Part shown: positions 18,605 through 27,715 of the stretch, piece after piece
How positions within the stretch are numbered: position 1 is the stretch's first letter
Layout: the number at the start of each line of letters is the position of its first letter
Source: Clostridiales bacterium
GTDB taxonomy: Bacteria > Bacillota > Clostridia > Christensenellales > Pumilibacteraceae
NCBI GenBank assembly: GCA_022508445.1
Contig: JAFLVG010000012.1
Coordinates: 1 to 58,377 of the forward strand
Direction of reading: 5' to 3'
Length of the DNA stretch: 58,377 bases
The notes under the pieces: model-generated
Told to the model about the DNA's origin: nothing
Seen by the model: only the letters and a program-made list of their open reading frames with translations
The model's database searches: none
Position numbers and translations under genes: made by a program

Positions 18605-19849
18605 ATGGAAGAAGCAAAAGCAAGCGAAGAATGTCAAGCGGAGGAGCTATGCGCAGACAGCACTCCTCTCGCCGAGGACAATGTTGCCGAAGAAAAGCCG
18701 CAAGCTCCCGAAACGCAAAAGCGCACTGCCAAACAGTGGCTCAAATATTTTGCCAACAGGTATTTCATCGAGGCGTTTTCGGGCATGGCGCTCGGGCTTT
18801 TTTGCACGCTGATTATCGGCACGATAATCGGCGAAATCGGATTTTTAATCAACAAGGCGCAAAAGAACGCGTTCGGAGATATGCTCTCTTATATCGGAAC
18901 GATTGCCAAAATGCTCATGGGCGCCGGTATAGGCGTGGGAATTGCAAACAGCCTTAAAGCCAAAAAGCTGACATCGTTTTCCGCCGCCGTCGCAGGCATG
19001 GTCGGAGCAAACATAACGAACATATTCGCGCTTTCGGGCATTCACGTCTACGGCGCGAGCGCAAACCCCGCAATCGGGATTGGCGATCCCGTCGGTGCGT
19101 TTGTCGCGGCGGTTGCGGCTATCGAAGTAACTCGCCATGTCGAGGGCAAAACACCAATAGATATTTTGGTCGTTCCGCTTTGCGCTATCACCTGCGGAAC
19201 GCTCGGCGCGGTTGCGCTCGGCATTCCGTTCGGAATACTTTTCGCGCTTCTCGGAAAAGCTGTGTCGCTCGCTATCGGTTGGGAGCCGATATCGTTCGGC
19301 ATACTCGTTGCGGTAGTCATGGGGTTACTCCTCACCCTGCCCACTTCGAGCGCCGCGTTCGGCGTTATGCTTTTTCAGTCGTCGCTGATTAATACCGCGG
19401 AGCTTACGTACAACGCTCGAATAGGCGCGGCGGCGGCGTGCGCAGGCTGCTGTGCGCACATGGTCGGCTTTGCCGTTGCGAGCTTCCGCGAAAACAAGTG
19501 GAGCGGCGTTGTATCGCAAGGCATTGGCACGAGCATGCTCCAAATTCCCAATCTCGGAAAAAACCCGAGAATTCTCCTCCCCGCAATTGCCGCGTCTGCG
19601 GTATCGGGGCCGCTCGCCTCGGCGGCGTTCAAGATAATGTGCGATCCGACAGGCTCGGGCATGGGTACCGCCGGACTCGTCGGCGTTATACAGACATTTA
19701 TTACGTCCATAGACAACGGCATCGACTGGTGGTATGTTCTCATCGCCGTGCTCGTTTGCTATATCATAGTTCCGGCAATGATTGCGCTCGGTGTAAGCGA
19801 GCTCATGCGCAAAAAGAAATGGATAAAACTCGGAGATATGAAGATCTGA
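18605..19849 (+). CDS. PTS EIIC-like membrane permease (PTS_EIIC_2 type)
   Basis: 414-residue membrane protein. A ~50-residue acidic, disordered N-terminus precedes 8-10 hydrophobic segments rich in Gly/Ala. GMALGLFCTLIIGTIIGEIG, MLMGAGIGVGIANSLKAKKL and GIGDPVGAFVAAVAAIEVTRHVEGKTPIDILVVP resemble the EIIC_2 family of uncharacterised PTS-type permeases. No EIIA or EIIB is nearby, and the substrate cannot be read from the sequence. It is divergent from rpsO and stands before argG, which has its own promoter. Confidence 0.75.
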   Translation: MEEAKASEECQAEELCADSTPLAEDNVAEEKPQAPETQKRTAKQWLKYFANRYFIEAFSGMALGLFCTLIIGTIIGEIGFLINKAQKNAFGDMLSYIGTIAKMLMGAGIGVGIANSLKAKKLTSFSAAVAGMVGANITNIFALSGIHVYGASANPAIGIGDPVGAFVAAVAAIEVTRHVEGKTPIDILVVPLCAITCGTLGAVALGIPFGILFALLGKAVSLAIGWEPISFGILVAVVMGLLLTLPTSSAAFGVMLFQSSLINTAELTYNARIGAAAACAGCCAHMVGFAVASFRENKWSGVVSQGIGTSMLQIPNLGKNPRILLPAIAASAVSGPLASAAFKIMCDPTGSGMGTAGLVGVIQTFITSIDNGIDWWYVLIAVLVCYIIVPAMIALGVSELMRKKKWIKLGDMKI

Positions 19850-19902
19850 TTACTTGGCGGCAAACATTGCATGCGGCGAATGCATCAACAACATTAAAAC
19901 AA

Positions 19903-19932
19903 TTGCAATCCGCTCTATCTTTATGATACAAT
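19903..19932 (+). promoter_or_regulatory. Probable argG promoter
   Basis: TTGCAA, 18-base spacer, TACAAT, 37 bases before the argG ATG. No clear ArgR box is seen. Confidence 0.55.
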
Positions 19933-19968
19933 AAATCAAATCAAATAAATACAAGGAGATAAATACAA

Positions 19969-21180
19969 ATGGCAAAAATGAAAGTCGTTTTGGCGTACTC
20001 GGGAGGACTTGACACTACAATCATCATTCCGTGGCTCAAAGAGAATTACGACTGCGAGGTAATCGCGGTCGCGGCGGACGTAGGTCAGGGCGAAGAGCTT
20101 GCACCACTCCACGAGAAAGCGGCAAAAAGCGGCGCAGCTAAACTTTACATAGAGGATCTCAAAGAAGAGTTTGTCACCGACTGCATATTCCCCACCATTA
20201 AGGCAGGTGCGGTGTACGAGGGCAAATATCTTTTGGGCACGTCGTTCGCTCGGCCTGTCATCGCAAAACGGCTCGTCGAGATAGCCAAGAAGGAAAAGGC
20301 GGACGCCATTTGCCACGGTTGCACGGGCAAAGGCAACGATCAAGTTCGGTTCGAGCTGTCCATAAAGGCGCTTGCGCCCGACATGAAGATAATCGCGCCG
20401 TGGCGTATTTGGTCTATCAAGTCGCGCGACGAGGAAATCGACTACGCGGTTGCGCACGGGCTTGACGTTCCCGTCACCAAAAAGCACAACTATTCCATGG
20501 ACCGCAATCTTTGGCACCTCTCGCATGAAGGTAGCGATCTCGAAGATCCCAAGAACGAACCCAAGGACGAAATGTTGCTCATAAGCAAGCCGATCCACGC
20601 TACCCCCAACGCGCCCGAATACGTTACTATTGATTGGGTGAAAGGCGTACCCGTATCGGTTAACGGCAAAAAGCTCGCGCCCGTTGCACTCATCGAAACG
20701 CTCAACGAGATAGGATCTAAACACGGCGTGGGCGTTGACGACATGGTGGAAAACAGGCTTGTCGGCATGAAGTCGCGCGGCGTTTACGAAAACCCCGCAG
20801 GCTCGATTCTCTATGCCGCGCACAAAAATCTCGAAGAAATCACGCTCGACCGCGATACCGCGCATTTCAAAGAGCATGTCGCACTCAAATTCGCAGAACT
20901 CGTCTACGACGGGAAGTGGTATACGCCGCTTCGCGAGGCAATGTCCGCGTTTGTTGACAGCACGCAGGAATACGTCACAGGCACTACTAAGCTCAGACTG
21001 TTCAAGGGCAAGATCACTCCTGCCGGCATGTCGTCGCCCTACTCTTTGTACGACGAGGACATCGCAACCTTCGGCGCGGACGACGTGTACGATCAAAAGG
21101 ATTCCGCAGGCTTTATCAATCTTTTCGGTCTGCCGCTCAAAGTGCGCGCCAAAATGCTGGATAGAAATAAGAAAGGCTGA
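19969..21180 (+). CDS. argG: Argininosuccinate synthase
   Basis: Joins citrulline and aspartate with ATP, the penultimate step of arginine synthesis. The 403 residues start with the PP-loop AYSGGLDT (9-16), followed by [34 protein letters not shown] and [17 protein letters not shown] precedes the ATG. argH follows after a 134-base gap occupied by a palindromic element; together they complete the citrulline-to-arginine branch. Confidence 0.97.
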   Translation: MAKMKVVLAYSGGLDTTIIIPWLKENYDCEVIAVAADVGQGEELAPLHEKAAKSGAAKLYIEDLKEEFVTDCIFPTIKAGAVYEGKYLLGTSFARPVIAKRLVEIAKKEKADAICHGCTGKGNDQVRFELSIKALAPDMKIIAPWRIWSIKSRDEEIDYAVAHGLDVPVTKKHNYSMDRNLWHLSHEGSDLEDPKNEPKDEMLLISKPIHATPNAPEYVTIDWVKGVPVSVNGKKLAPVALIETLNEIGSKHGVGVDDMVENRLVGMKSRGVYENPAGSILYAAHKNLEEITLDRDTAHFKEHVALKFAELVYDGKWYTPLREAMSAFVDSTQEYVTGTTKLRLFKGKITPAGMSSPYSLYDEDIATFGADDVYDQKDSAGFINLFGLPLKVRAKMLDRNKKG

Positions 21181-21275
21181 GATTCTTAACCGCGCTTGCT
21201 TGTTCATAATGACAAAATATCCAATATATTTTCATTCGGAATAATATTTTGTCATTCCGATCGAGGCGAGGAATC
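21181..21275. repeat. MITE/REP-like palindromic element between argG and argH
   Basis: About 95 bp bounded by GATTC and GAATC, with perfect 13-bp arms AATGACAAAATAT/ATATTTTGTCATT (21208-21220 and 21244-21256). The right end (TGTCATTCCGATCGAGGCGA) resembles the palindromic 'TGTCATTCTGAGCGAAG' repeats common in bacterial intergenic regions. Confidence 0.65.
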
Positions 21276-21314
21276 AAAACTATATTTGCACGTATTACTT
21301 GAAGTGAGGAAATA

Positions 21315-22688
21315 ATGAAACTCTGGTCGGGCAGATTTACCGCCGAACTCGATAAATTGGCGGAGGAATTCAACGATTCCCTACCGTTTGACCGCGCTAT
21401 GTACAGTCAGGACATAACAGGCTCGATTGCGCATTGCACAATGCTCGGAAAATGCGGCATAATTCCGCAGGCGGAGGCCGATGAAATCGTATCGGCGCTT
21501 CGCGGCATACTTGCCGATATCGAAAGCGGCAAGCTCGAAGTTTGCGGCGCGGAGGATATTCACTCGTTTGTCGAAAACGAACTCGTTAAGCGCATAGGCG
21601 ACGTAGGAAAAAAACTTCACACCGCAAGGAGCCGCAACGATCAAGTCGCAACCGACACACGGCTGTTTTTGCGCGACGGCATAGACCGCACGGTTTTGCA
21701 GTTAAAGTCGCTCATTCTCACGCTCGCAGGCAAGGCCGAACAAGAAAAATCGACCGCCATGCCTGCGTACACGCACATGCAAAAAGCGCAACCGACAACG
21801 CTCGGACATTACCTCTCCGCTTATGCAAACATGTTTTTACGCGACGCCGAGCGTTTTCTCGACTGCCGCAAGCGCGTGAACGTCCTGCCGCTCGGCAGCG
21901 GCGCGTGCGCGTCCACCACATTTCCCATCGACCGCGAACTCACTGCAAAGCTGCTCGGTTTTGACGGAGTGACAGACAACTCGCTCGACGGCGTAAGCGA
22001 CCGCGATTTCGTCATCGAGTATCTCTCGTGCGCGACGCAAGTCATGCTTCACCTTTCGCGCATCAACGAGGAGTTCGTATATTGGTCGGGCGAGGAATTC
22101 GGATTTTTGTCGCTTCCCGACGAGTTCAGCACAGGCTCGTCAATTATGCCGCAAAAGAAAAATCCCGACGTCAACGAGTTGTTGCGTGGGAAATGCGGAC
22201 GAGTTTTCGGCGATCTTACTACAATGATAACCGTTATGAAAGGACTGCCTCTCGCCTACAACAAGGACATGCAAGAGGACAAGGAAGCGATATTCGACGC
22301 CGACAAGACGCTCGCACTGTCGCTCGGCGTGATGAACGCGTTTATTGATAAAGTTAGGTTCAACCGCGAAGCGATGTCCGCCGCCGCGACGGGCGGCTAT
22401 TCGTGCGCCACCGAATGTGCCGATTATCTTGCAAGCAAGGGAATGCCGTTTCGCGCCGCACACGAGGTGACCGGTAAAATAGTGCTTTACTGCGTGCAAA
22501 ACGGAAAGTCGCTTCAAAGCATGACTCTTTCGGAATACAAGAATTTCAGCTCCATGTTTGATGAAGGAATACTCTCCGCGGTCACGGCAAAAAGCGCAAT
22601 AGCGCGCCGCACCGTTATCGGCGGCTGTGCGCCGCAAGAGCTCGATAGGCAAATCTTAAAGTTACAAAAAGCGGCAAACGCTCTTTAA
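21315..22688 (+). CDS. argH: Argininosuccinate lyase
   Basis: Cleaves argininosuccinate to arginine and fumarate. The 457 residues belong to the fumarase/aspartase superfamily: LWSGRF near the N-terminus, HTARSRNDQVATDTRLF, TAMPAYTHMQKAQPTTLGH and the signature loop GSSIMPQKKNPD with the catalytic serine. GAGGAAATA precedes the ATG. A strong terminator follows. Confidence 0.97.
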   Translation: MKLWSGRFTAELDKLAEEFNDSLPFDRAMYSQDITGSIAHCTMLGKCGIIPQAEADEIVSALRGILADIESGKLEVCGAEDIHSFVENELVKRIGDVGKKLHTARSRNDQVATDTRLFLRDGIDRTVLQLKSLILTLAGKAEQEKSTAMPAYTHMQKAQPTTLGHYLSAYANMFLRDAERFLDCRKRVNVLPLGSGACASTTFPIDRELTAKLLGFDGVTDNSLDGVSDRDFVIEYLSCATQVMLHLSRINEEFVYWSGEEFGFLSLPDEFSTGSSIMPQKKNPDVNELLRGKCGRVFGDLTTMITVMKGLPLAYNKDMQEDKEAIFDADKTLALSLGVMNAFIDKVRFNREAMSAAATGGYSCATECADYLASKGMPFRAAHEVTGKIVLYCVQNGKSLQSMTLSEYKNFSSMFDEGILSAVTAKSAIARRTVIGGCAPQELDRQILKLQKAANAL

Positions 22689-22702
22689 CGTTTCAAACAT
22701 TC

Positions 22703-22731
22703 GGGCGCGGCTTATCGTCGCGCCCTTTTTT
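22703..22731 (+). terminator. argH terminator
   Basis: Stem GGGCGCG/CGCGCCC (703-709 with 719-725), nine-base loop, then six T. Confidence 0.88.
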
Positions 22732-22752
22732 GTGCGCAAAATTGCAAGTCGC

Positions 22753-23079
22753 CTACGCGTAACTTTCGTGCTGCAAAGCGATATAGTTTGAAAACATCGA
22801 CACTATCTCTTTGTTTCCCCTATCGGAAAAATCCATATCAAACAGCTTGCTGATGACCGCGCTTGCGTCCGAGCTTTCGAAAAGCCGACGTAAGTTTTTC
22901 TCGACCGAGCTTTTAGTGCAATTGCAATCAAGCGCAACGCGAGCATAAATGCTCTCTATGGTTGCAGTGGGATTGTCTGAATACATTTCGACGCACATGC
23001 AAAACTGGTCGAAGCCTTTGAGCGATGTTCTAAACCCCGACCGCACCATCGTGCCGACGATAAAGTCATGCCTTTTCAT
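22753..23079 (-). CDS. Stand-alone Spo0A C-terminal (effector)-like protein
   Basis: 108 residues from the ATG at 23079, chosen because GGAGG lies 6 bases upstream. The whole protein follows the Spo0A effector domain: an N-terminal segment (GTMVRSGFRTSLKGFDQF), a middle helix ending IYARVALD, the recognition-helix pattern CTKSSVEKNLRRLFE (compare Spo0A TTASRVERAIRHAIE), and a C-terminal NKEIVSMFSNYI like NSEFIAMIADKL. There is no receiver domain and none lies nearby. Likely a DNA-binding regulator not controlled by phosphorelay; targets unknown. Lies downstream of, and convergent with, argH. Confidence 0.7.
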   Translation of the reverse strand: MKRHDFIVGTMVRSGFRTSLKGFDQFCMCVEMYSDNPTATIESIYARVALDCNCTKSSVEKNLRRLFESSDASAVISKLFDMDFSDRGNKEIVSMFSNYIALQHESYA

Positions 23080-23424
23080 ATCAGCCTCCGTAATCACTCT
23101 TTTATGTCGGTCATTCGTGCAATTTTCTTGCTACGACCGTCATAAAAAGAGAAGTGACACCATTAAACCGCAAAAATCCCCAAAAGTCAATATGTTTCGA
23201 TATGCAATTTTTGTCGTTTCTTGTGTTCTTTTATGCACCGCAAAATATTGTTGTTTTTGCGATTTATTCGGCAATATATGTTGTATACGGTAGCGCGTAG
23301 ACAAAAGAAAAGCGGCGTCTCTTGACACCGCGAAAATAAATTTATGCTACGGATCTATGCCGTAGTAAAATTCATGTTTGACCTCATTCATAATTAAATC
23401 GGTCGGTTTTACAAGATGTACATT
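23080..23424. other. Gap with rpsU 3' region; no protein gene seen
   Basis: The left part (23080-23300) is the upstream region of the Spo0A-like gene, AT-rich and without a clear sigma-A promoter or 0A box. The right part (23300-23424) reads as a long 3' untranslated region of rpsU. It holds a hairpin CTACGG/CCGTAG (23347-23365) and a 14-codon open frame without ribosome site that I do not call. Confidence 0.5.
23301..23331 (-). terminator. Terminator of the rpsU transcript
   Basis: Minus-strand hairpin GCGG-GTC/GAC-CCGC with one mismatch (312-319 and 324-331), then TTTTCTTTTGT. It implies an rpsU 3' untranslated region of about 240 bases that includes the repeat. Confidence 0.6.
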
Positions 23425-23545
23425 AGTGTGCGAATGCACGCGTCAGACGGACAGCCGGTGACAGGCGCGAGGAAATGTACAAAGACGTACATGACCGAGC
23501 GAGGAACACGCAGGCCGCATCACGCGATGAATACGCACTCGCGAC
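23425..23545 (-). repeat. Dispersed structured repeat, copy 2 (at rpsU stop)
   Basis: Counterpart of 2811-2935. In the minus direction it begins at the rpsU stop (TAAGTCGCGAGTGCG) and ends with GCATTCGCAC, an imperfect inverted repeat of its start. The core has TGTAC-GTCTTT-GTACA. Confidence 0.7.
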
Positions 23546-23719
23546 TTAACGGAAACGCTTGCGCGCCGCTTCCTTCTTCTTTTTGCGCTTGACGGAGGGT
23601 TTTTCGTAGTATTCCTTTTTGCGCATGTCGCCCAAAATATTGTCCTTTTGACATTTGCGCTTAAAGCGTTTGAGCGCGCTGTCGAGAGATTCGTTTTCTC
23701 CTACACGGATAACTGCCAT
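23546..23719 (-). CDS. rpsU: 30S ribosomal protein S21
   Basis: 57-residue basic protein: [19 protein letters not shown], then [21 protein letters not shown] and a Lys/Arg-rich tail ending RKRFR, the full S21 pattern. GGAGGTG lies 7 bases before the ATG, and a sigma-A promoter lies upstream. S21 is a late-assembling protein of the 30S platform near the anti-Shine-Dalgarno. The gene stands alone, not with dnaG/rpoD or yqeY. Confidence 0.96.
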   Translation of the reverse strand: MAVIRVGENESLDSALKRFKRKCQKDNILGDMRKKEYYEKPSVKRKKKKEAARKRFR

Positions 23720-23763
23720 TATTCACACCTCCTTCGTTCCCTGAACTCCGATTTAGCTTTACT

Positions 23764-23792
23764 ATTTTAAATCATTTTATCTTGTTTGTCAA
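23764..23792 (-). promoter_or_regulatory. rpsU promoter
   Basis: TTGACA, 17-base spacer, TAAAAT on the minus strand, about 45 bases before the ATG. Confidence 0.75.
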
Positions 23793-23836
23793 GTTTTTGA
23801 AGAAGATTTTTTAATCTTTTTGAGGAATGCAATCTC

Positions 23837-25021
23837 TTATTTGAGCACGACCTCTACCGATATGCCGACGTCTATGACGTTAAGCGAATACAGCTTTTTA
23901 AAGAACTTGGGCGCGTAGCGGTAGAACTCCCTGCCGATAAACATGGGATCGCAATCCATTTTCGCAGCTTCGTTAAACGCGCGTTCGATTTCGGATTTTA
24001 TTGATTTCGCAAAACCGGCTTTGAGAGCCTCGCTCGCCTTTTTGGTATTCGTAGCTCCGAGTTCGTTGTACTTATCGCCGTTAGGCTCGATATACGCTTT
24101 GACTTTTAATGTCGCCGAGTAGTTATTCGGGTTTATCTTGATAGAAGAGTGTTTTGTAAGCAGTCGTCCGGACACGTCCTTAAACGTCTTCCCCTCATAC
24201 TCGACGTCCGCTGTGACAATTCCTTTTTCAATCGGGGCGCTTATCCACGCAACGCCTCGGGCCTCACAGCATCCGAGAATGCCGGCCCGACCTTCTTTGT
24301 TATACAGCGCAAGCCGCTCTATCTTCATGCCGGACTGTTGCTTTTTATCGCCGCCTCCGCCTCCTCCGCCGCCGCTCTCTTGCTGTTGTCCGCTCTCCTC
24401 GCCGCCTCCTCCGCCGCCGCTTTGCTCGGCGTTTTCGTTTTTGAGCATTTCCACAACGGGCATGTACGCGCACTGCGAAGCGCTGTTTAGGTCGGACAAA
24501 AAGCCGAGCATCGTGTTTGTCGCGATGTGAGCTTTTTGTTCACCGTATGCGATAAAATCGGCGTCGGTCGCACCCGTCTTTTTCATGAAATCTGTTATTT
24601 CGCCTACAAGCTCACACGCCTTATCTTCGGCAGCCGAGAGATACACGTCCGCAGTCACGTCTGTTATGGTCATCAGCGCGCCGAGAAGCTCGACTTCGGC
24701 GTCCTTACCCACAATCACCATAGAGCAATGCCCGAGCTCGGCTCTTCGTCCGAGCGCGGTATTGAGCGCTTCGACGGCCTCGGAAAGCGTCTTGCCCTCG
24801 ACGGTCACCGTGTCCTTGCTCGTCGCACCCTGCGTTTCGGTGGGCATGACATACTGCGCGGTTACTTTGACCTTTTCTCCGCCGTCTATGCCGAGAAGCT
24901 CGACTATCACACGGCTGTTGACCTCTTTACTGCGCGATACGGTGGACGGCATGAATGCGATTAAAAACGCAAACGCAAACAGGAGTATTTTATAAATCAG
25001 CAATTTCTTTTTTGTCGTCAT
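23837..25021 (-). CDS. Spore germination protein GerAC-type (Ger(x)C family)
   Basis: C subunit of a nutrient germinant receptor at the spore inner membrane. 394 residues with an N-terminal hydrophobic segment (8-24), a Ger(x)C N-domain (VIVELLGIDGGEKVKVTAQYVMP) and C-domain (IEPNGDKYNELGATN, ending in a beta segment). Two oddities: no lipobox cysteine follows the hydrophobic segment, unlike lipidated GerAC, and a glycine/glutamine-rich insertion of ~35 residues (about 203-237) splits the domains. The ATG overlaps the gerAB stop. Confidence 0.88.
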   Translation of the reverse strand: MTTKKKLLIYKILLFAFAFLIAFMPSTVSRSKEVNSRVIVELLGIDGGEKVKVTAQYVMPTETQGATSKDTVTVEGKTLSEAVEALNTALGRRAELGHCSMVIVGKDAEVELLGALMTITDVTADVYLSAAEDKACELVGEITDFMKKTGATDADFIAYGEQKAHIATNTMLGFLSDLNSASQCAYMPVVEMLKNENAEQSGGGGGGEESGQQQESGGGGGGGGDKKQQSGMKIERLALYNKEGRAGILGCCEARGVAWISAPIEKGIVTADVEYEGKTFKDVSGRLLTKHSSIKINPNNYSATLKVKAYIEPNGDKYNELGATNTKKASEALKAGFAKSIKSEIERAFNEAAKMDCDPMFIGREFYRYAPKFFKKLYSLNVIDVGISVEVVLK

Positions 25022-26202
25022 TTTTCATTCAGCCTTTTTTGTTTGTGCCGTGAAATTATAGCGCATACAAACGTAAGCGACGGAAAAGCAATCGTACAAG
25101 CCGGCGCAATTATCGAAACCGCAAGCGATGTCACGACTACCGAGAATATCGTTTGATCGACGAGCGCGAACACGAGCGTCACGTAACTCGTAACCGATAA
25201 CGCAAGAGATATCCAAAAATGCGCGTTCTTGCCTATCACGAACGCAACGCATCTTGCCGTCGCATAAAAAAGCAGTGCGGCTTCGATAAATACGGAAATG
25301 CTCCACAATATGGACGAGAACATGTCGATTCTGCCGTACACATTGCCGATGGCAAACTGCAAAATACTCGAAAAGTTTGTCGTGCTATCCACAAGCGACG
25401 GCACGTTGCCGAACGCCGCGCTCATCACAAGCGCAAAGAACACCGCGACAGTTGTGCCTATTACACCTGCGCCGGCGGCAAAATACCCCGTATGCTTTTT
25501 GACCTTTGTTCTGCCGACAAACATCAAAAGCGGCGTAAAATCGCCAAGCCACGCGGCGTGACCAATCAGGCCTTTTGTAAAGCCGCCCGTGTCTTGCATC
25601 GACGGAAATATATTTGCAAGCTCGAATCCCGTCATGATGACGATTGCGGTAAGAATAGTAAGCCCCAACACTACAATCGGCACCAATATTTCGTTGAGTC
25701 TGCAAAGAGAACGCAGAGTGTGATTGCCGACCGCCGAAAGAAACGCCAAGAACACGATTAGCATTAGCGACGTGTCAAAGTCGGTGAACATATTGTTGCC
25801 GTAGAATGCGAGTATCTCGGAAATCGCTATGTTGAGCTTTAAAAACAAAAACAACCCGAAAATTCCGACGACAATCCTTGCGCCTACCTTGCCGATAACA
25901 GACGTGATTAGCGAAAACAAATCCGTTTCGCGCGACAAGTACATAGTCGCTATAATAATTCCGAGCGTTACGAGGTCGAAGCCGCCGATAATCGCAAGCG
26001 CAATATAAGCGTCCCTGCCCGTTTCCTGTATCAAGAATATCGGTAGCAAAAACATCTTGGTCGCGAGTGCGAGAATGAAGATAAACGCTACGAGCTGCTT
26101 GCCCGTAGATTGCTTTATTTGCGCTGTGTTTGTGCTTCCTGCGTTACTGTTTGCCTCACCGACGCCCACTGCGTTATTAACATTGCTTGCTTGCGAATTC
26201 AT
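25018..26202 (-). CDS. Spore germination permease GerAB-type
   Basis: Integral membrane subunit of the germinant receptor, related to amino-acid permeases (APC superfamily). About ten helices follow a ~35-residue polar N-terminus; SLCRLNEILVPIVVLGLTILTAIV and the ANIFPSMQDTGGFTKG loop are family-like. I chose the ATG at 26202 (394 residues); a GTG four codons upstream is possible and neither has a clear ribosome site. Between gerAA and gerAC in the canonical order. Confidence 0.85.
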   Translation of the reverse strand: MNSQASNVNNAVGVGEANSNAGSTNTAQIKQSTGKQLVAFIFILALATKMFLLPIFLIQETGRDAYIALAIIGGFDLVTLGIIIATMYLSRETDLFSLITSVIGKVGARIVVGIFGLFLFLKLNIAISEILAFYGNNMFTDFDTSLMLIVFLAFLSAVGNHTLRSLCRLNEILVPIVVLGLTILTAIVIMTGFELANIFPSMQDTGGFTKGLIGHAAWLGDFTPLLMFVGRTKVKKHTGYFAAGAGVIGTTVAVFFALVMSAAFGNVPSLVDSTTNFSSILQFAIGNVYGRIDMFSSILWSISVFIEAALLFYATARCVAFVIGKNAHFWISLALSVTSYVTLVFALVDQTIFSVVVTSLAVSIIAPACTIAFPSLTFVCAIISRHKQKRLNEK

Positions 26203-26226
26203 ATGTAAGCGCACGCCGCGCTAATA

Positions 26227-27642
26227 TTACTGTCCCTGTCTTGTAGGATTGATATTTGGAATACTTCGCGGACGTTTTTTCATATCGATGACCTGTTCGC
26301 GCTCTATGGCATCCTTGAAATCGGAGTATACGAGCGGTGCGAACGGCGCAAGGTACGGCGAATCGTATGCGTTGAGCGAGCAGACGTAGTGCAACGAGAA
26401 AAGCACCGCAAGTATCAAGCCGAACAGTCCGCAAAGTCCGCCGGCGAGTGTGTACACGAGCCGCAGTATGCTCATCGGTCCGATGAGATTGGGAACGGTG
26501 AAAAGCGCAATCGAACTGAGCGCCGTTATCATTACCGCAGGCGAGCTTATAATGCCGGCGTTTACCGCCGTTTCACCGAGGACGAGCGCACCCACGATGC
26601 TCATCGCCATACCGACCGCGCGAGGCATTCTCACGCTCGCTTCGCGTATAATCTCGAACAGAAGCAGAACGAACACCGTTTCGGCAAGCGGAGAAAGCGG
26701 AAGACCCTTAATCGCGCTCATGAGCGTTATCATAAAGCGCACGGGAATGAGCGTGTAGTGGAAATTCTGCATGGCAACGTACAGCGCCGGCAAAAGTGAC
26801 GCGAGTATCAAGCCCAGATAGCGCAGTATCCGCACAAACGTGCTGTATGCCGAACGCATATAGTAGTCTTCGCCCGATTGGAACTCCTCGATTAGCAAAA
26901 ACGGAACGGTTACTACCATGGGCGATCCGTCTACCAAAATCGCGACTCGCCCTTCAAGCAGCTTTGCGGCGATAATGTCCGGCTTTTCGCTCAATCCCGT
27001 TTGCGTAAAGAGCGAGTACGGGTTTTCCTCGATATACGGAACGATATAATGGCTGTCCACTATGCCGTCGATGTCTATTTTTTCGAGCCGTGCTTTTATC
27101 TTCTTTACGACCTTGGGCGACGCGACCGAGCCGAGATAGCATACGGCGACGTTTGTTTTGGTGCGCCTGCCTATCTCCATGCGGTCTATGGCGAAATCGG
27201 GAGTTTTAAGCCTTCGCTCCAAAAGAGAAAGATTGGTTTTTAAATCCTCTATAAATCCCTCGCGCGGTCCGCGCATTACCGTTTCCGCCGGAGGCTCGGT
27301 AATTCCGCGCGTCGTGTACGAACGTGCATTTATAATCGCGTACCTATCGTCGCCATCAACGCACAACAAAATGTCGCCGTTAAGCAGCTTGTTTATGCAA
27401 TCCTCTTTATCGGACGACATCTTGATGTCGTATTCAAGCAGGGCGTACCGCTCGAAATCGTCGAGCGACGAGAGCTTTTGTGCGCAGTTTTCGAGTGCGT
27501 ATATCACAGCGCGCGCGACGACAGTGTCGGACAGATCTGGATGAACGAGAACCGCGCCCGACAGCTTGCCGCATTTAAACTCGTGCGTTACGATATTTTC
27601 GCGAGTAGTAAAATCGCACAATATTCGCTCGACGTTTTCCAT
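26227..27642 (-). CDS. Spore germination protein GerAA-type
   Basis: A subunit of the germinant receptor, forming the membrane channel-like part. 471 residues: a soluble N-terminal part (to ~260) with VILVDGSPMVVTVPFLLIEEFQSGEDYY at its end, then about five helices (FVRILRYLGLILASLLPALYVAM, LPLSPLAETVFVLLLFEIIREASVRMPRAVGMAMSIVGALVLGETAVNAG split by loops). First gene of the gerAA-AB-AC operon. Forespore sigma-G control is expected, but no convincing sigma-G site was found upstream. Confidence 0.93.
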   Translation of the reverse strand: MENVERILCDFTTRENIVTHEFKCGKLSGAVLVHPDLSDTVVARAVIYALENCAQKLSSLDDFERYALLEYDIKMSSDKEDCINKLLNGDILLCVDGDDRYAIINARSYTTRGITEPPAETVMRGPREGFIEDLKTNLSLLERRLKTPDFAIDRMEIGRRTKTNVAVCYLGSVASPKVVKKIKARLEKIDIDGIVDSHYIVPYIEENPYSLFTQTGLSEKPDIIAAKLLEGRVAILVDGSPMVVTVPFLLIEEFQSGEDYYMRSAYSTFVRILRYLGLILASLLPALYVAMQNFHYTLIPVRFMITLMSAIKGLPLSPLAETVFVLLLFEIIREASVRMPRAVGMAMSIVGALVLGETAVNAGIISSPAVMITALSSIALFTVPNLIGPMSILRLVYTLAGGLCGLFGLILAVLFSLHYVCSLNAYDSPYLAPFAPLVYSDFKDAIEREQVIDMKKRPRSIPNINPTRQGQ

Positions 27643-27715
27643 ACGAATATTGTGCGGATTGAAATAAATATTTATGCGAATTTAATTTTATGCCGAATCT
27701 CTTTCGATTGGTTTA

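Noticed and set aside
23347-23391. 14-codon open frame (minus strand) in the rpsU 3' region
   Set aside because: No ribosome site, and the stop end is part of a hairpin; too short to support.
27643-27715. Sigma-G promoter before gerAA
   Set aside because: CATAAATA could be a -10, but no acceptable -35 lies 17-18 bases upstream.
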